Source of the DNA: Flavobacteriales bacterium
Lineage (GTDB): Bacteria > Bacteroidota > Bacteroidia > Flavobacteriales_D > Sanyastnellaceae
DNA length: 45,140 nucleotides
Reading direction: 5' to 3'
NCBI GenBank assembly: GCA_002862785.1
Contig: PKDZ01000088.1
Coordinates: 1 to 45,140, forward strand
Part shown: positions 38,901-45,140 of the stretch, piece after piece
Layout of the letters: every line of letters starts with the position of its first letter
Numbering within the stretch: position 1 is the stretch's first letter
Position numbers and translations under genes: made by a program
Notes under the pieces: generated by a model
What the model was told of the DNA's origin: nothing
Databases searched by the model: none
What the model saw: the letters and a program-made list of their open reading frames with translations, nothing else

Positions 38901-41426
38901 GTCTCCAATAATCTGTTCGTGGATGCCTCTGCGGCAGAATTCAGCCAATCCTTCTCCAGCGAGGAAATCGTCCTGAGTTGGACAGAGCTGACCGGCAGTG
39001 TGTTGGCCATCGTGAATGGCGGACAGGGCTCCGTGACCGCCTTGGGTGCATCCAATTGTATCTCCAGCAACATCATCACCCGGACGTGGACCGTGACGGA
39101 CGCTTGCGGCAACAGCACGAGTGCCCAGCAGGTCATCACCCTCGAGGACCTGACGGCCCCGGTGTTCGACTTCACTCCGGCAGACCAGACGCTGGATTGC
39201 AACGATGACTACACCCTGGAGATGGCCACGGCCACCGACGCCTGTTCCGGTGTTGCGGTGACCTACGCCGACAGCGAGAGCTTCCCGTGCGACGGAAGCC
39301 GCGTGATCGAGCGGACCTTCACGGCCATGGATGGATGCGGCAACATCAGCACGCACCTGCAGACCATCTCCTACCTCGACACGACGGCTCCGGTGTTCAC
39401 CAGCACCCCGGAGGACCTCGCCCTCGAGTGCAGCGATGAATTGCCTGTCACGGAGGCCACGGCCAGCGATGACTGCGGTTCCGTCACTTTGACCTATAGC
39501 GATGAGACCGTCCAGGGTGACTGCGCCGGCGACTTCACCGTCCTGCGGACCTTCACCGCGGAAGACGGTTGTGGAAACAGCGCTACGCACCTTCAGACCA
39601 TCGTCTTCACGGACAACACAGCTCCCGTGGTGACCTCCGCTCCGGCCGACACGAGCTACCAGGTGGTGGCCGGTCAGTCCATCCCGGTGGACCTGCCCGA
39701 GGCCGAGGATGCCTGTGGCACGGTGACGATCACGTTTGTCGATGTCTGCACGGAACAGGGGCTGGGAGGCTACACGGCCACCCGGACCTTCACCATCGCC
39801 GACGACTGCGGCAACAGCACCGAAGTGGCCCAGGCCATCACGGTGAGCTTCGCCCTCGGCTGTGACGATCCGGCTGCCTTGAACTTCGACCCCGAGGCCA
39901 TGGCCGGTGACGGATCCTGCCTCTATGCCGGTTGTACCAACCCGGAGGCCTTGAACTACAACCCGCTGGCCGACGAGGATGACGGCTCTTGTGTGGTGGC
40001 CGACATCGAAGGCTGCACGGACCCCAGTGCCTGTAACTACTTCGAGCCCGCCAACTTGGACGACGGTTCCTGCGACTACTGTAGCTGCGTCAACGCCCCG
40101 GTCATCGACGGCTACAGCATCGAGCTGGAGACCGTAGCCGAGGACGCCATCCCGGGCATGACCACCTACCGCCTGTACGTGACGATGGTCAACCCGACCG
40201 ATGTGCTCTCGAGCATCGTCGGTGAGGACGGACTCGAAACGTACATCAACACGAGCACGTCTTTCTACCAGGATCCCTTCGGTGGAGCCCTCGGACAGGT
40301 CATCAACCCGATCCTGTTCGGCATCCAGACGGCCCTCGAGTACGACAGCTACGTGACGATCGGATTGACGCAGGCTCCCAACCTGCTCGCCGGCGAGGTG
40401 GAGGTGACCGCAGTCCAGAGTGAGGACGCCAACTGGATCGAGCCGTTTGAGGCTGGTGGCAACATCACCATCGATGGATCCTTCGGTGGTGCTTGGTTCA
40501 CCCTGAATGGGGCGACCAACGCCCAGGCTGGTGACGACCTCCGCGTCCTGCTCGGCCAATTCACCACGAGCGGTACGCTCAGCGGCCAGATCAGCCTCCA
40601 GGTCTTCCCGGAGGGCGACGGCGAGAATGACCTCGTGATGACCTTCCCGATCGGCAACCCCGGTTGCGGATGCACGGACGAGAGCGCCTGCAACTACGTG
40701 GACGGCGCCACCAGCGATGACGGAAGCTGCACCTACACCGGCATCTACGACTGCGATGGGGAGACCTGCATGAACGACGGGGATGGTGACGGCATCTGCG
40801 ACGAGCTCGAGGTGGCCGGGTGTACGAACCCGAACGCCCTGAACTATGACGCCTCCGCAACGGACGAGGACGGTACCTGCCTGCTCCTCGGCTGTACGGA
40901 TCCGGAAGCCAACAACTACGACGCCACGGCCAACGTGGACGGTGAATGTTCCTACCCGATGGAGGGCTGTACCGATGCGGCTGCGGTCAACTATGACGCC
41001 ACCGCCTTGGTCGATGACGGCACCTGCCTGTTCCTCGGCTGCATGGATCCGGAGGCCGACAACTACGATCCGACCGCCAACGTCGCTGGCTTCTGTGCCT
41101 ACCCGACGGAAGGCTGCACGGACGCTGCCGCGGCCAACTACGACGAGAATGCCCTGATTGATGATGGTTCCTGTCTCTACCCCGGTTGTACCGACGAGAC
41201 GGCCCTGAACTACGACCCGAGCGCCAACTTCGATTCCGGCTGCATCCTGCCGCTGGAAGGCTGTACGGATCCACAGGCTGAGAACTACAACCCGCTCGCC
41301 AACACCAACGACGGAAGCTGCGAGTACACGCCGCCATGCCCGGGTGATCTCAACGGAGACGGCACGATCAACATCAACGACCTGCTGGACTTCTTCCAGA
41401 TCTACGGATCGGATTGCCCGCAGTGA
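29982..41426 (+). CDS. Giant modular secreted surface protein (3814 residues)
   Basis: The ATG at 29982 (or 29988) begins a signal peptide, [22 protein letters not shown]. Order of parts by position: unnamed ~190-residue domain A1 (30051-30652); GCTD module; lamin-tail-like domain (30742-31316); two GCTD modules and Gly/Asp-rich linkers; two copies of an unnamed ~110-residue module (31690-32370); domain A2; four HYR-like repeats (33177-34121); domain A3; 21 GCTD modules (34775-36809); domain A4; eight HYR-like repeats (37518-39857), one carrying a 149-residue insertion; domain A5 (40101-40660); eight GCTD modules; and a terminal Cys-bracketed dockerin-like segment ([16 protein letters not shown]...). 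No T9SS type A domain or membrane anchor is seen after it. Size, Cys and Asp content suggest a long, calcium-stabilised adhesin or matrix protein. That role is inferred, not shown. Confidence 0.93.
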   Translation: MNMRFQLYSLACLLVTFFGTANAQNACFQSTGDMAGFSLSVETVATDVVAGLTTYRVYLNTPSTDDFVSAVIGDATDPLFLNTTTSFYQDALGGTTPAAINPLFYTVPGLENVQYDSWVTIGIEQQPDLGAGETDISLLVDPNVASWEIGFGAGGNVDISSPIGGGWYILPSSANGISGADQKVLLAQATTDGDLSGQFYIQVFPNGDQSQLIQNTFGFQTVSCGSAGCTDSNACNYDDSATDDDGNCEYVEPTLLPGDAPACGLFFSGYAEGSSNNKFLEIYNPTDVAISLDGYAYPSVANAPTVPGEYEWWNEFDAGASIAPGDVYVIAHGSADPAILAEADETHNFLSNGDDGYMLVMGTQDDFIQIDAIGDWNGDPGSGWDVAGVSAGTKDHSLIRKSDITSGNGGDWTASAGTNADDSEWIVLDQNDWTGLGSHDFTGSCGGGNYAVVYDCDGVCLNDADGDGVCDELEIAGCTDNGACNYNSAATDDDASCEYLTCAGCTDDAACNYDADAISDDGSCLQADECGVCGGDGIADGACDCDGNALDACGVCGGDGSSCAGIGVAISACSSFTSGSAAAWPFVLTATTIADGASSQEAQTMVINVTSLPAGAQYRVFKTTANGGSFFGNPQNLVLGQNTVTVAAVGFDRAVKFQFSDGDVEFDFLSINDEERDECYAVDPGTPISECNQFGAGPNGNWPHALTLTTPDDPSSNSAQTLVLTVASLPDGGANYRVVKTVANGNWFNGNAQALALGENSITVSGVSFARSVKVQFSSGAVGVTSIVANGTELVCGAGCTDSNACNYDADALTDDGTCTFPASEHVDCDGNCIADADGDGVCDGLEVSGCTDATACNYSNTATDDNGSCFFCCGETSSDNAQYGLEQEIVAFDGIPGMRTYRFYITTPNADDLVSAVSGDENNPTIVSTTTSFYQDELGGAFPNGINPTLYDAFPSLQYDSWMTIGIDQAPDLAGGESAIGFAEAESWITEFENGESLAIDGFFGGAWYATSDFTNGVSGEDQRVLLAQLTTDGELSGQFYVQVFPNGEAEGLGDLVMLSFGPHVDTVAPYFVDFPADVTVGCDDALPTADIQAEDLCSELSVSLEEVTSGDGCLTTVARTYTATDAAGNSTSSTWTISVVDDAAPVFSAPADITVNCGDDISPASLGEVTSATDCNSYTISFNDATMFNMDPCIGEMIARTWRVADDCGNEAIDIQIITIVDAVAPSFAQVPADTTISCDALVPTSDVVAQDDCGSVTVSSSEETLDGECAGSATILRTFTAVDPCGNSSQYVQTITVIDTVAPFFTSVPADLTVGVYDDMPSSSAEASDNCSNVTVLQSEVTDASANDFALVIRTFTAVDACGNSNTATQTITVLEALGCTDALACNYDAVATSDDGSCDYCSCDGVYPASGPYNLDIDTIEDGIDGMTTYQVYVTLESADDFLSAVTGESENPTYIRTSTSFHQDPLGAASAHGINGMLFDAFPPLVYDSWVTVGLTSTANSAAGEGEVTLVEGESWVSAFEAGGNIELDGTYGGGWFSLNGSSNGAAGDDLRVLIGQFTTDGVFSGQVYVQVFPNGDGDNMQFQTLRWGEPQCGCQLEDACNYDPTTAYTDNDNCLYPEDLYGAPHLDCDGVCLNDLDGDGVCDEDEVPGCMDDTACNFSDVATDDDGTCWYADYGYNCDGTCIGDADFDGICDLNEVQGCNNEGACNFDPAATENDGSCTFDCYGCTDSTAANYEADALLDDGSCVFGGCTDDAASNYSATADFNDGSCEYPGCTDPLACNFDLDANVDDGSCDTTSCAGCTNDIACNYDDTATLNDGSCEFFSCRGCTSADAFNYDDTATVDDGSCLFGGCTDTDADNYDATVDFNDGSCEYGGCTDPQACNFFIGANVDDGSCEFTSCAGCMVTFACNYDPTATIQDDSACDFTTCCGDPAADNYEDGVADFLTYGCTYGGSAPSIEFVGCELPFACNFGDTENDCEFSSCAGCTDPAACNYNADATIPVTCLYAADFYGVDYVDCDGNCLNDANANGLCDETEVTGCTNPLACNYTDGATFDDGSCDTTSCAGCTDAAACNYDAEASVNDGTCDYASCSGCTDAAACNYDATATSDDGGCVFPASAFVDCNGDCLNDSNANGICDEQETLGCTDLQSCNFDINATFDDGSCESTSCAGCTVATACNYDATATLNDGSCDFTSCLGCIDATACNYDATATIDDGSCTYPEPAYDCDGNCLVDSDGDGICDAFDGNFEGCMDDLACNYQPLADTDNGSCDYCSCAGYTTDMPEYGVEIEEYALNGIPGYTTYRIYITMPNATDQVSAVTGQTENPLYVETTGDFYQHPNGGVFPNGINPILYDFFPEIQYDSWFTIGIDAVPNTVLGQGSVQGLPEPDPWSGPFEAGNGFTIDDIIGSGWFVNPDVTNGVAGDDQKVLLAQLTTNGELSGQFYVQVFPEGINLNQERVTLTFGGSQCGCTDETACNYSPSAIIDDESCYYPQFGYECDDVCLFDSEAPVFTETPEEMEISCTAASMDVEYPAATDNCDTDLDFSYFDEILDGPCGETYDIVRSYVVTDNFGYADTVSHVIHVVDNAAPVFTNVPADATLECGDPLPTNLAVAVDNCNGVTITYVDEMTETGCGGTGTLVRTWSAEDACGNVNTAQTTYTIEDTTAPAIENMPADVTLSCEDEYDFPMPTASDACGTVDLTEEMTTQAGTCANEYTLIRTFTAIDACGNFSQAIQAVTVVDETAPAFSGLPADTTLECGEAIPATAVTADDLCSGAINVTFSDVETTLDACTYQVVRTFSAEDDCGNTATHDWTITFEDTTAPTFTVPADVTLDCSADITPAGAGDVTDAADACDSAPTVSHSDVVQDGLFSLNGLTADIRVELRLNNLAAFPRVLEATGVTIGDGLELDLDDQVSNPINLRGALSVDIDGDQIDLGVLDVIGSESYDYIEVRISNISGAGIVGAELVSNNLFVDASAAEFSQSFSSEEIVLSWTELTGSVLAIVNGGQGSVTALGASNCISSNIITRTWTVTDACGNSTSAQQVITLEDLTAPVFDFTPADQTLDCNDDYTLEMATATDACSGVAVTYADSESFPCDGSRVIERTFTAMDGCGNISTHLQTISYLDTTAPVFTSTPEDLALECSDELPVTEATASDDCGSVTLTYSDETVQGDCAGDFTVLRTFTAEDGCGNSATHLQTIVFTDNTAPVVTSAPADTSYQVVAGQSIPVDLPEAEDACGTVTITFVDVCTEQGLGGYTATRTFTIADDCGNSTEVAQAITVSFALGCDDPAALNFDPEAMAGDGSCLYAGCTNPEALNYNPLADEDDGSCVVADIEGCTDPSACNYFEPANLDDGSCDYCSCVNAPVIDGYSIELETVAEDAIPGMTTYRLYVTMVNPTDVLSSIVGEDGLETYINTSTSFYQDPFGGALGQVINPILFGIQTALEYDSYVTIGLTQAPNLLAGEVEVTAVQSEDANWIEPFEAGGNITIDGSFGGAWFTLNGATNAQAGDDLRVLLGQFTTSGTLSGQISLQVFPEGDGENDLVMTFPIGNPGCGCTDESACNYVDGATSDDGSCTYTGIYDCDGETCMNDGDGDGICDELEVAGCTNPNALNYDASATDEDGTCLLLGCTDPEANNYDATANVDGECSYPMEGCTDAAAVNYDATALVDDGTCLFLGCMDPEADNYDPTANVAGFCAYPTEGCTDAAAANYDENALIDDGSCLYPGCTDETALNYDPSANFDSGCILPLEGCTDPQAENYNPLANTNDGSCEYTPPCPGDLNGDGTININDLLDFFQIYGSDCPQ
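30051..30652 (+). repeat. Domain A, copy 1
   Basis: About 200 residues directly after the signal peptide. Shared pattern of all copies: TTYR.Y..TP..D..SAV.G, then TSFYQD..GG, INP..., YDSWVTIGI, an 'E.GGN...' segment, GGGWY or [27 protein letters not shown]. Probably a beta-sandwich; I cannot assign a family name. Confidence 0.8.
30742..31316 (+). other. Lamin-tail-like (LTD) domain
   Basis: About 190 residues with the LTD signature [20 protein letters not shown], followed by [19 protein letters not shown], an IDAIGDW strand and KDHSLIRK. LTDs are Ig-like and occur in secreted bacterial nucleases and surface proteins. Confidence 0.75.
31690..32370 (+). repeat. Tandem pair of an unnamed ~110-residue module
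   Basis: Copy 1 (about 31690-32030) and copy 2 (about 32035-32360) share SxCxxFxxGxxxxWPxxLT, an 'AQT.V..V.SLP.GA.YRV.KT.ANG..F.GN.Q.L.LG.N..TV' core and a closing 'V.F.R.VK.QFS.G.V' strand. No known family is recognised. Confidence 0.75.
32610..33176 (+). repeat. Domain A, copy 2
   Basis: Same pattern as copy 1: [68 protein letters not shown] (split across the segment). It is preceded by a GCTD module ending CFFCCGE. Confidence 0.8.
33177..34121 (+). repeat. HYR-like array 1 (four repeats)
   Basis: Four Ig-like repeats of about 78 residues, each starting 'VAPxFxxxPADxTxxC' and ending with a 'RT(F/Y)TA.D.CGN.....TI.V.D' strand pair. HYR repeats are common in secreted Bacteroidota adhesins. 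The fourth has lost the usual Cys at the start (TVGVYDDMP). Confidence 0.85.
34205..34771 (+). repeat. Domain A, copy 3
   Basis: Contains [50 protein letters not shown] and [19 protein letters not shown]. This is the copy most like the partial domain at the left end of the window. Confidence 0.8.
34775..36809 (+). repeat. Array of 21 GCTD-type modules
   Basis: Modules of about 25-50 residues with the core 'GC.D..ACNYD..AT.DDGSC'. Many here are short (no '[17 protein letters not shown]' half) and are joined by 'TSCAGC' or 'FGGC'. Several are degenerate near 35720-35940 (for example [13 protein letters not shown] and [12 protein letters not shown]). Cys content is about one in nine residues. 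Confidence 0.9.
36831..37400 (+). repeat. Domain A, copy 4
   Basis: Contains [40 protein letters not shown] and [19 protein letters not shown]. It is preceded by the linker CDYCSCAG, which also introduces copies 3 and 5. Confidence 0.8.
37518..39857 (+). repeat. HYR-like array 2 (eight repeats)
   Basis: Eight repeats of about 78 residues with 'APxFxxxPAD.TLECGD' starts and 'CGN' near the end of each. The fifth repeat is split by a ~149-residue foreign segment (38606-39053). The last repeat has replaced the early Cys ([10 protein letters not shown]). Confidence 0.85.
38606..39053 (+). other. ~149-residue insertion within HYR repeat
   Basis: Between SHSDVVQDG and [20 protein letters not shown] a Leu/Asp-rich, Cys-free segment is inserted ([54 protein letters not shown]). 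The flanking halves together make one normal HYR unit. The inserted family is not recognised. Confidence 0.7.
40101..40660 (+). repeat. Domain A, copy 5
   Basis: Contains [54 protein letters not shown] and [19 protein letters not shown]. Confidence 0.8.
41338..41423 (+). other. Terminal Cys-bracketed dockerin-like segment
   Basis: [20 protein letters not shown], then Q-I-Y-G-S-D-C, two residues from the stop. The DxNGDGxIxxxD loop is that of a type I dockerin or EF-hand calcium site. The same layout ends the 580-residue protein at 22055. Confidence 0.75.
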
Positions 41427-41471
41427 TGCTCGCTTGAGGGGACACCACATCCTTCTCACGAGAACCAAGCG

Positions 41472-41497
41472 AAAGGGGCGCCTTCGGGCGTCCCTTT
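41472..41497 (+). terminator. Hairpin with TTCG tetraloop after the giant gene
   Basis: An 11-bp stem AAAGGGGCGCC / GGCGTCCCTTT (one G-T pair) closes on a TTCG loop, 45 bp after the stop codon. The downstream T-run is weak (CCATTTCCC), so it may act as a terminator or 3'-stabilising hairpin. Confidence 0.65.
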
Positions 41498-41511
41498 CCA
41501 TTTCCCACGGG

Positions 41512-41519
41512 TACCTTCG
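41512..41519 (+). promoter_or_regulatory. -7-like box TACCTTCG
   Basis: One mismatch to TAnnTTTG, 4 nt before the ATG at 41524, repeating the spacing seen at other genes here. Confidence 0.5.
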
Positions 41520-41523
41520 CAGC

Positions 41524-41796
41524 ATGGACGAGGACAAGAAGGCAGGGCTTCGGGCCCAACTCGACGCGCACCACGACTGGCCGGCCGAGTACATGTTCAA
41601 GTTCATCGCGCCCAATCAAGCGGACCGCATTGGAGCCGTGCTTGCTGTGTTTCCGGATGATGTCCGGGTCGAGCGCAAATCCAGTGGGGGAGGGAAGTAC
41701 GTCTCGCTGACCATCTTGGAAGAGATGGTTTCGGCGGACCACGTCTTCGAGCGCTACGAGGCCGTTGGCCGAATTGGCGGCATCTTCGCACTCTGA
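41524..41796 (+). CDS. DUF493 family protein
   Basis: 90 residues. The ATG at 41524 is chosen over longer in-frame extensions because the conserved part begins here and a promoter box lies 4 nt upstream. The sequence fits the DUF493 (YbeD-like) small alpha/beta fold: DWPAEYMFKFIAPNQADRIGAV, SSGGGKYVSLTILEEM and a final VGRIGGIFAL. The role of the family is unknown, and an ACT-like regulatory fold is reported for YbeD. It is followed after 9 bp by a small anchored protein. Confidence 0.88.
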   Translation: MDEDKKAGLRAQLDAHHDWPAEYMFKFIAPNQADRIGAVLAVFPDDVRVERKSSGGGKYVSLTILEEMVSADHVFERYEAVGRIGGIFAL

Positions 41797-41805
41797 ACTC
41801 CGGTC

Positions 41806-42150
41806 ATGCCCACGTTGGATCTTCTGTCCCAAGTCCTGTTCGTCGCCTTGATGGCGATGTTTCTCTACGTCTTGTATCGCCGATTCGTGGCCATGATGAT
41901 GAAAGGGCGCATCACAGGGGCCTACTCACGGGTGATCTCCTGCCACCGGGCCGGGGATGGCCTCGTGCACATCTCCTTGGATGCGGCTGAAGCACAATCC
42001 TGTTCCATCCGCTGGGAAGGAGGGGCTGCAGTGGAGCTGGACCTCAAGCCGGGAGAGCAGACGGTGGAAGTGGACCTTCAGGGGGCCGACGTCCATCAGG
42101 TGCACATCGATTTCGGCAACCAGCAGGTCGCGCGCCGCATCGAAGGCTGA
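41806..42150 (+). CDS. Small membrane-anchored protein of unknown function
   Basis: 114 residues, not recognised. One N-terminal membrane helix (LLSQVLFVALMAMFLYVLYRR) is followed by a Met-rich turn (FVAMMMKGR) and a soluble domain of alternating strands rich in acidic and hydrophobic residues (HISLDAAEAQSCSIRWEGG, VELDLKPGEQTVEVDL). The topology would put the C-terminus in the cytoplasm if the basic YRR/KGR segment is inside. It is probably co-transcribed with the DUF493 gene. It ends exactly where argS ends on the other strand (42150/42151). Confidence 0.7.
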   Translation: MPTLDLLSQVLFVALMAMFLYVLYRRFVAMMMKGRITGAYSRVISCHRAGDGLVHISLDAAEAQSCSIRWEGGAAVELDLKPGEQTVEVDLQGADVHQVHIDFGNQQVARRIEG

Positions 42151-43938
42151 TCACATCCGCTCTGGAAGCGCGATGCCAAGCAGACCCATCCCGAGGTTCA
42201 AGCAGCGGGTGAACCGCTCCGTCAACACGAGTCTCAGGTTGCGGTCCTCCTCGGAATCCGCCGTGAGGATCGGGTGGTCCTGATAGTAGCTGCTGTAGGC
42301 CTTTGTCAAATCGTAGCACCAGTTGGCCACAAGGGAAGGGTTGTAGGTCTCCGCTGCCTCGTCGAGGACGTCAGGCAGGTCATGCAACAGGCCGATGAGG
42401 TCCATTTCATCTGTCCCTGGAGTGGCCAGACCGCCAGTGGGCAGCGAACTTCCGTGGCCTTCCATTTTCCGCAGCACGCTCCGTCCTCGCACATAGTTGA
42501 AGAGGATGAAGGGTCCGGTATTGCCATAGAAATCGATGGACGCCTTCGGGTCGAACATCATGTTTTTCTTCGGGTCGACCTTGATGAGGTAGTATTTCAA
42601 CGCGCTGAGTCCGACCCGCTGAAAGACGTCCCGCTGTTCCTCATCATCGAGGCCGTCCAGCTTCCCGGCTTCCTGCGCGATGTCCCGAGCGATGCCGAAC
42701 ATCTCCTCCATCAGGTCGTCCGCATCCACAACCGTCCCCTCACGTGACTTCATCTTGCCCTCCGGGAGCTCCACCATGCCGTAGCTGAGGTGGTGGCACC
42801 GTTCGGCTTGTTCGAAGCCCAGTTTGGCCAGCACGAGGAAGAGCACCTTGAAGTGGTATTCCTGCTCGTTGCCGACAGTGTAGACCTGACGGTCCAGATC
42901 CGGGACATCCTGAAAGCGAAGCAGGGCCGTGCCGATGTCCTGCGTCATGTAGACCGCCGTGCCATCCTTTCGGAGCAAGAGCTTCTCGTCGAGGCCGTCC
43001 CCGGTCAGATCGACCCAGACCGAGCCATCCTCCCGCTGCTGGAAGAGTCCCCGCTCGACGCCTTCCAGCACCCGATCCCGGCCGATGAGGTAGGTGTCGC
43101 TTTCGTAGTAAAGCGTGTCGAACTCGACGCCCATCGTGGCATAGGTGATGTCGAATCCGGTGTAAACCCATCCGTTCATGGTCTTCCACAGGGCCACAGT
43201 GTCGGCGTCCCCGTCTTCCCAGCGCCGGAGCGTTTCTTGCGCGTTGAGGAGAATGGGTGCGGCCTTTTCGGCTTCCTCCTTGGCCATTCCTCCCTCGACG
43301 AGATCGGCGACTTCCGCCTTGTAGGCCTGGTCGAAGGCCACATAGTACTTGCCGACCAGCTTGTCGCCCTTCAAGCCGCTGGACTCCGGCGTTTCGCCTT
43401 GGCCGAACCGTTGCCAGGCGACCATGGACTTGCAAATGTGAATGCCGCGGTCGTTGATGATCTGGACCTTGGTGACGGTGTGCCCGCGGTTCTCCAGGAT
43501 CCGGCTCACAGAGTGGCCGAGGAAATTGTTGCGCAGATGCCCGAGGTGGAGCGGCTTGTTGGTATTGGGCGAGCTGTACTCGACCATCACGTGGGGCGCG
43601 CTTCCAGGGGCCTCGATTCCATAGTCCGCTGCGGCGGCATCCTCCAGCAGCCAGTTCGACCAGTAGGTGGGGTCGAGCTCGAGGTTGAGGAAGCCCTTCA
43701 CCACGTTGTGTCCGGTCACGGGGCCGTCCATCCCGACGAGCGCCTGACCGAGCGCTTCAGCGGTGGTGTCGGGGGCAGCCTTGCTGAATCGGGCTAGGGG
43801 GAAGCACACGATGGTACGGTCCCCAGGGAATTCACTGCGGGTCTTCTGCACGGAAAACTGACCGGCTTCGAGGTCGGTGCCGAAGCAATCGGAGAAGGCC
43901 CGGGCGGCGAGGGTCTGAAGGAGGGCGTCGAGTCGCAT
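42151..43938 (-). CDS. argS: Arginyl-tRNA synthetase
   Basis: 595 residues, a class I synthetase of normal length (about 575-600). The N-terminal additional domain is at about 1-110. The HIGH-type signature is HLGH at 131-134 within VEYSSPNTNKPLHLGHLRNN. The KMSKS-type loop is reduced to KMKSREG, as usual for ArgRS. INDRGIHICKSM and the helical anticodon-binding domain (NYVRGRSVLRKM ... LNLGMGLLGIALPERM) complete it. It starts 2 bp after the stop of ctlX, so arginine hydrolase genes and argS form one transcription unit. Confidence 0.97.
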   Translation of the reverse strand: MRLDALLQTLAARAFSDCFGTDLEAGQFSVQKTRSEFPGDRTIVCFPLARFSKAAPDTTAEALGQALVGMDGPVTGHNVVKGFLNLELDPTYWSNWLLEDAAAADYGIEAPGSAPHVMVEYSSPNTNKPLHLGHLRNNFLGHSVSRILENRGHTVTKVQIINDRGIHICKSMVAWQRFGQGETPESSGLKGDKLVGKYYVAFDQAYKAEVADLVEGGMAKEEAEKAAPILLNAQETLRRWEDGDADTVALWKTMNGWVYTGFDITYATMGVEFDTLYYESDTYLIGRDRVLEGVERGLFQQREDGSVWVDLTGDGLDEKLLLRKDGTAVYMTQDIGTALLRFQDVPDLDRQVYTVGNEQEYHFKVLFLVLAKLGFEQAERCHHLSYGMVELPEGKMKSREGTVVDADDLMEEMFGIARDIAQEAGKLDGLDDEEQRDVFQRVGLSALKYYLIKVDPKKNMMFDPKASIDFYGNTGPFILFNYVRGRSVLRKMEGHGSSLPTGGLATPGTDEMDLIGLLHDLPDVLDEAAETYNPSLVANWCYDLTKAYSSYYQDHPILTADSEEDRNLRLVLTERFTRCLNLGMGLLGIALPERM

Positions 43939-43940
43939 GG

Positions 43941-44894
43941 TCAGTCTTGGGCTTTGGGGAGGAACACTTCCGCCAACATGCAGCGGACGGATCCACCCCC
44001 GAGCTTTTCGATGGTGGGAATGGGGGCGTGGACCAATCGGGCGCAGGAGGCAAGCGTGGCGCGCTGGGCTTCCGTGAAGCTCGCGTGGGCCGCGGAGCTC
44101 ATGGCAATGAGCCGTTCGCCCTTTCGGTTCAGGACCTCGAGCACATTGCCCGCAAAGCCATTGACCTGCTCGGCAGTGATCCGGACCACCGCTTTGCCCG
44201 ATCCTGCCAATCGATCGAGGAGGGCCCGTCTTTCGACGTCGTCGGTGACAATCTCGTCACAAACCACTGCCCAATCCGTTCCGATGGCCAGCATCACGTT
44301 GGTGTGATAGATGGGGGCTTGACGGTCACCTGAGGTCTGATAAGCGGTGAAGGCCTCCAGCTCCATGTCAAAGGTGTCGGCGAACTGTTCGGCCGCCTGG
44401 GCATCTGTCCGCGGACCGATCGAGGCATAGACGACACCACCGGGCCGGTCCAGGATCAGACTGCCCGTTCCTTCGAGGAAGACATCGTGGGATTCGAATT
44501 CCGTGAAATCAACCCATTCTTCCATGTCGCGGCCATGGTCTGCCGCGAGACGGTGAATCAGCTCTTCTCGGCGTTCCCGGCGGCGGTTGACGGCAAACAT
44601 GGGGTACAGGCCGACCCGACCGTCCGCGTGGAAACTGACCCAATTGTTGGGGAACACGGCATCGGGGGTGTCGGCTTCGGCATCATCCTCATAGACGGCG
44701 ACGGAAATGTCCTCGGCGCGAAGGGTGTCCACCAGTCCGTCGAATTCTCGCCGGGCGAGTTCCACCGTGTCCTCCCCGGAGGCCGCATCTTGCTGGTAGC
44801 CGTTGTTGACGGCAGTTTCCTCATTTTTCCGGAAGGAGGCCGGCCGGATCATCATCAGCAAATCAGCCGATTGGTGTGAGTGGATGGAATCCAT
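43941..44894 (-). CDS. ctlX: CtlX-type amidinotransferase-fold hydrolase
   Basis: 317 residues from the ATG at 44894; a TTG 15 nt upstream overlaps the preceding gene's stop and is less likely. It matches the citrulline-utilisation hydrolase CtlX family of the guanidino-group-modifying (pentein) fold: SADLLMMIRPASFRKNEETAVNN, DAVFPNNWVSFHADG, ESHDVFLEGTGSLILDR, PIYHTNVMLAIG and a catalytic Cys near the end in GGGSVRCMLAEVFLP. The proposed role is hydrolysis of a guanidino or ureido compound such as arginine or citrulline; the exact substrate is not provable here. It lies between a second pentein hydrolase and argS. Confidence 0.88.
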   Translation of the reverse strand: MDSIHSHQSADLLMMIRPASFRKNEETAVNNGYQQDAASGEDTVELARREFDGLVDTLRAEDISVAVYEDDAEADTPDAVFPNNWVSFHADGRVGLYPMFAVNRRRERREELIHRLAADHGRDMEEWVDFTEFESHDVFLEGTGSLILDRPGGVVYASIGPRTDAQAAEQFADTFDMELEAFTAYQTSGDRQAPIYHTNVMLAIGTDWAVVCDEIVTDDVERRALLDRLAGSGKAVVRITAEQVNGFAGNVLEVLNRKGERLIAMSSAAHASFTEAQRATLASCARLVHAPIPTIEKLGGGSVRCMLAEVFLPKAQD

Positions 44895-44901
44895 GGCGAG
44901 G

Positions 44902-45140
44902 TCAGGCAAGGCGGTTCAGGGGGAGGGTGGTACAACGGAAGAGGCCGCCCATCCGTCCCACGGATTCCATGGGGTAGGGGATGAGCGCATAACCGAGGGA
45001 CTCCAGCGCGCTGCCGACCCGCTTGAAACGGGGGTCAATCAGGACGGTCCGTTCGTCGAGATGGAGCAGATTGGACTGAAGCAGCGCGGCCTCGTCACTT
45101 GAAATTTCAATGATGCTTGAATGCCTCTTTTTCAGTGCTT
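44902..45140 (-). CDS. Dimethylargininase/amidinotransferase-like hydrolase (5' part outside window)
   Basis: The minus-strand frame is open from the window edge to TGA at 44902-44904; about 79 C-terminal residues are visible. They read ...SSDEAALLQSNLLHLD..., VLIDPRFKRVGSALESLGY and end GRMGGLFRCTTLPLNRLA. The closing GG.FRCTTLPL with its Cys is the catalytic end of the DDAH/amidinotransferase (pentein) family. It ends 7 bp before ctlX, so it is co-transcribed. Which guanidino compound it acts on cannot be told from this fragment. Confidence 0.75.
   Translation of the reverse strand, partial: ALKKRHSSIIEISSDEAALLQSNLLHLDERTVLIDPRFKRVGSALESLGYALIPYPMESVGRMGGLFRCTTLPLNRLA

Noticed and set aside
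1-45140. tRNA, rRNA, insertion sequences, prophage genes
   Set aside because: No cloverleaf-like sequence, transposase, integrase or terminal inverted repeat was found on reading either strand; a weak or unusual RNA could still be missed without a covariance search.

Overview
The window looks like a marine, GC-rich member of the Bacteroidota, probably Flavobacteriales-like. The evidence is a TonB-dependent receptor with a carboxypeptidase-like N-terminal domain, a type IX secretion (T9SS) plug protein, a serine hydrolase with a T9SS-type C-terminal domain, a complete Na+-pumping NADH:quinone reductase operon (nqrABCDEF-apbE), a CtlX-type amidinohydrolase, and repeated promoter boxes of the Bacteroidota TAnnTTTG type. 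I see no rRNA, tRNA, insertion sequence, phage gene or CRISPR array. No non-genic stretch exceeds about 160 bases.

Layout. 1-2376: 3' end of a large secreted protein built from Cys-rich, Asp-rich 50-residue repeats, followed by a terminator. 2477-12672 (all minus): TonB-dependent receptor, carboxypeptidase-regulatory-like protein, release factor 3, glycosyltransferase, short-chain dehydrogenase, secreted serine hydrolase, ApaG and the T9SS plug protein. 12810-19940 (plus): nqrABCDEF and apbE. A 70-residue Cys-rich membrane protein lies tail-to-tail with apbE and is a candidate NqrM-like maturation factor. 20313-22055: a second secreted repeat protein with a beta-helix-like body. 22062-24797: a lipid A deacylase-like protein and mazG, which diverge from a 28-bp shared promoter, then a GIN-domain lipoprotein. 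24801-29840 (minus): a tight operon ffh-folD-ribD-permease-SGNH hydrolase. 29982-41426: a giant 3814-residue modular surface protein. 41524-42150: DUF493 protein and a small anchored protein. 42151-45140 (minus): argS, ctlX and the 3' end of a second amidinotransferase-fold hydrolase.

Two themes stand out. First, three secreted proteins (partial 777+, 580 and 3814 residues) share the same 'GCTD...ACNYD...DDGSC' module and all end in a short dockerin/EF-hand-like segment with nothing after it except, in one, an acidic tail. None carries a recognisable T9SS type A domain, so the terminal segment may itself be a sorting or docking signal. The giant protein also carries five copies of an unnamed domain of about 190 residues; a sixth, partial copy opens the window. 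It contains two HYR-like arrays and an AT-richer island with a lamin-tail-like domain and a duplicated module. Second, at least nine start codons lie only 4-8 nt downstream of a TAnnTTTG-like box (4 nt in six cases), which predicts leaderless or near-leaderless mRNAs for many housekeeping genes. The two complete secreted repeat-protein genes instead share a TATCTT box with a longer leader.
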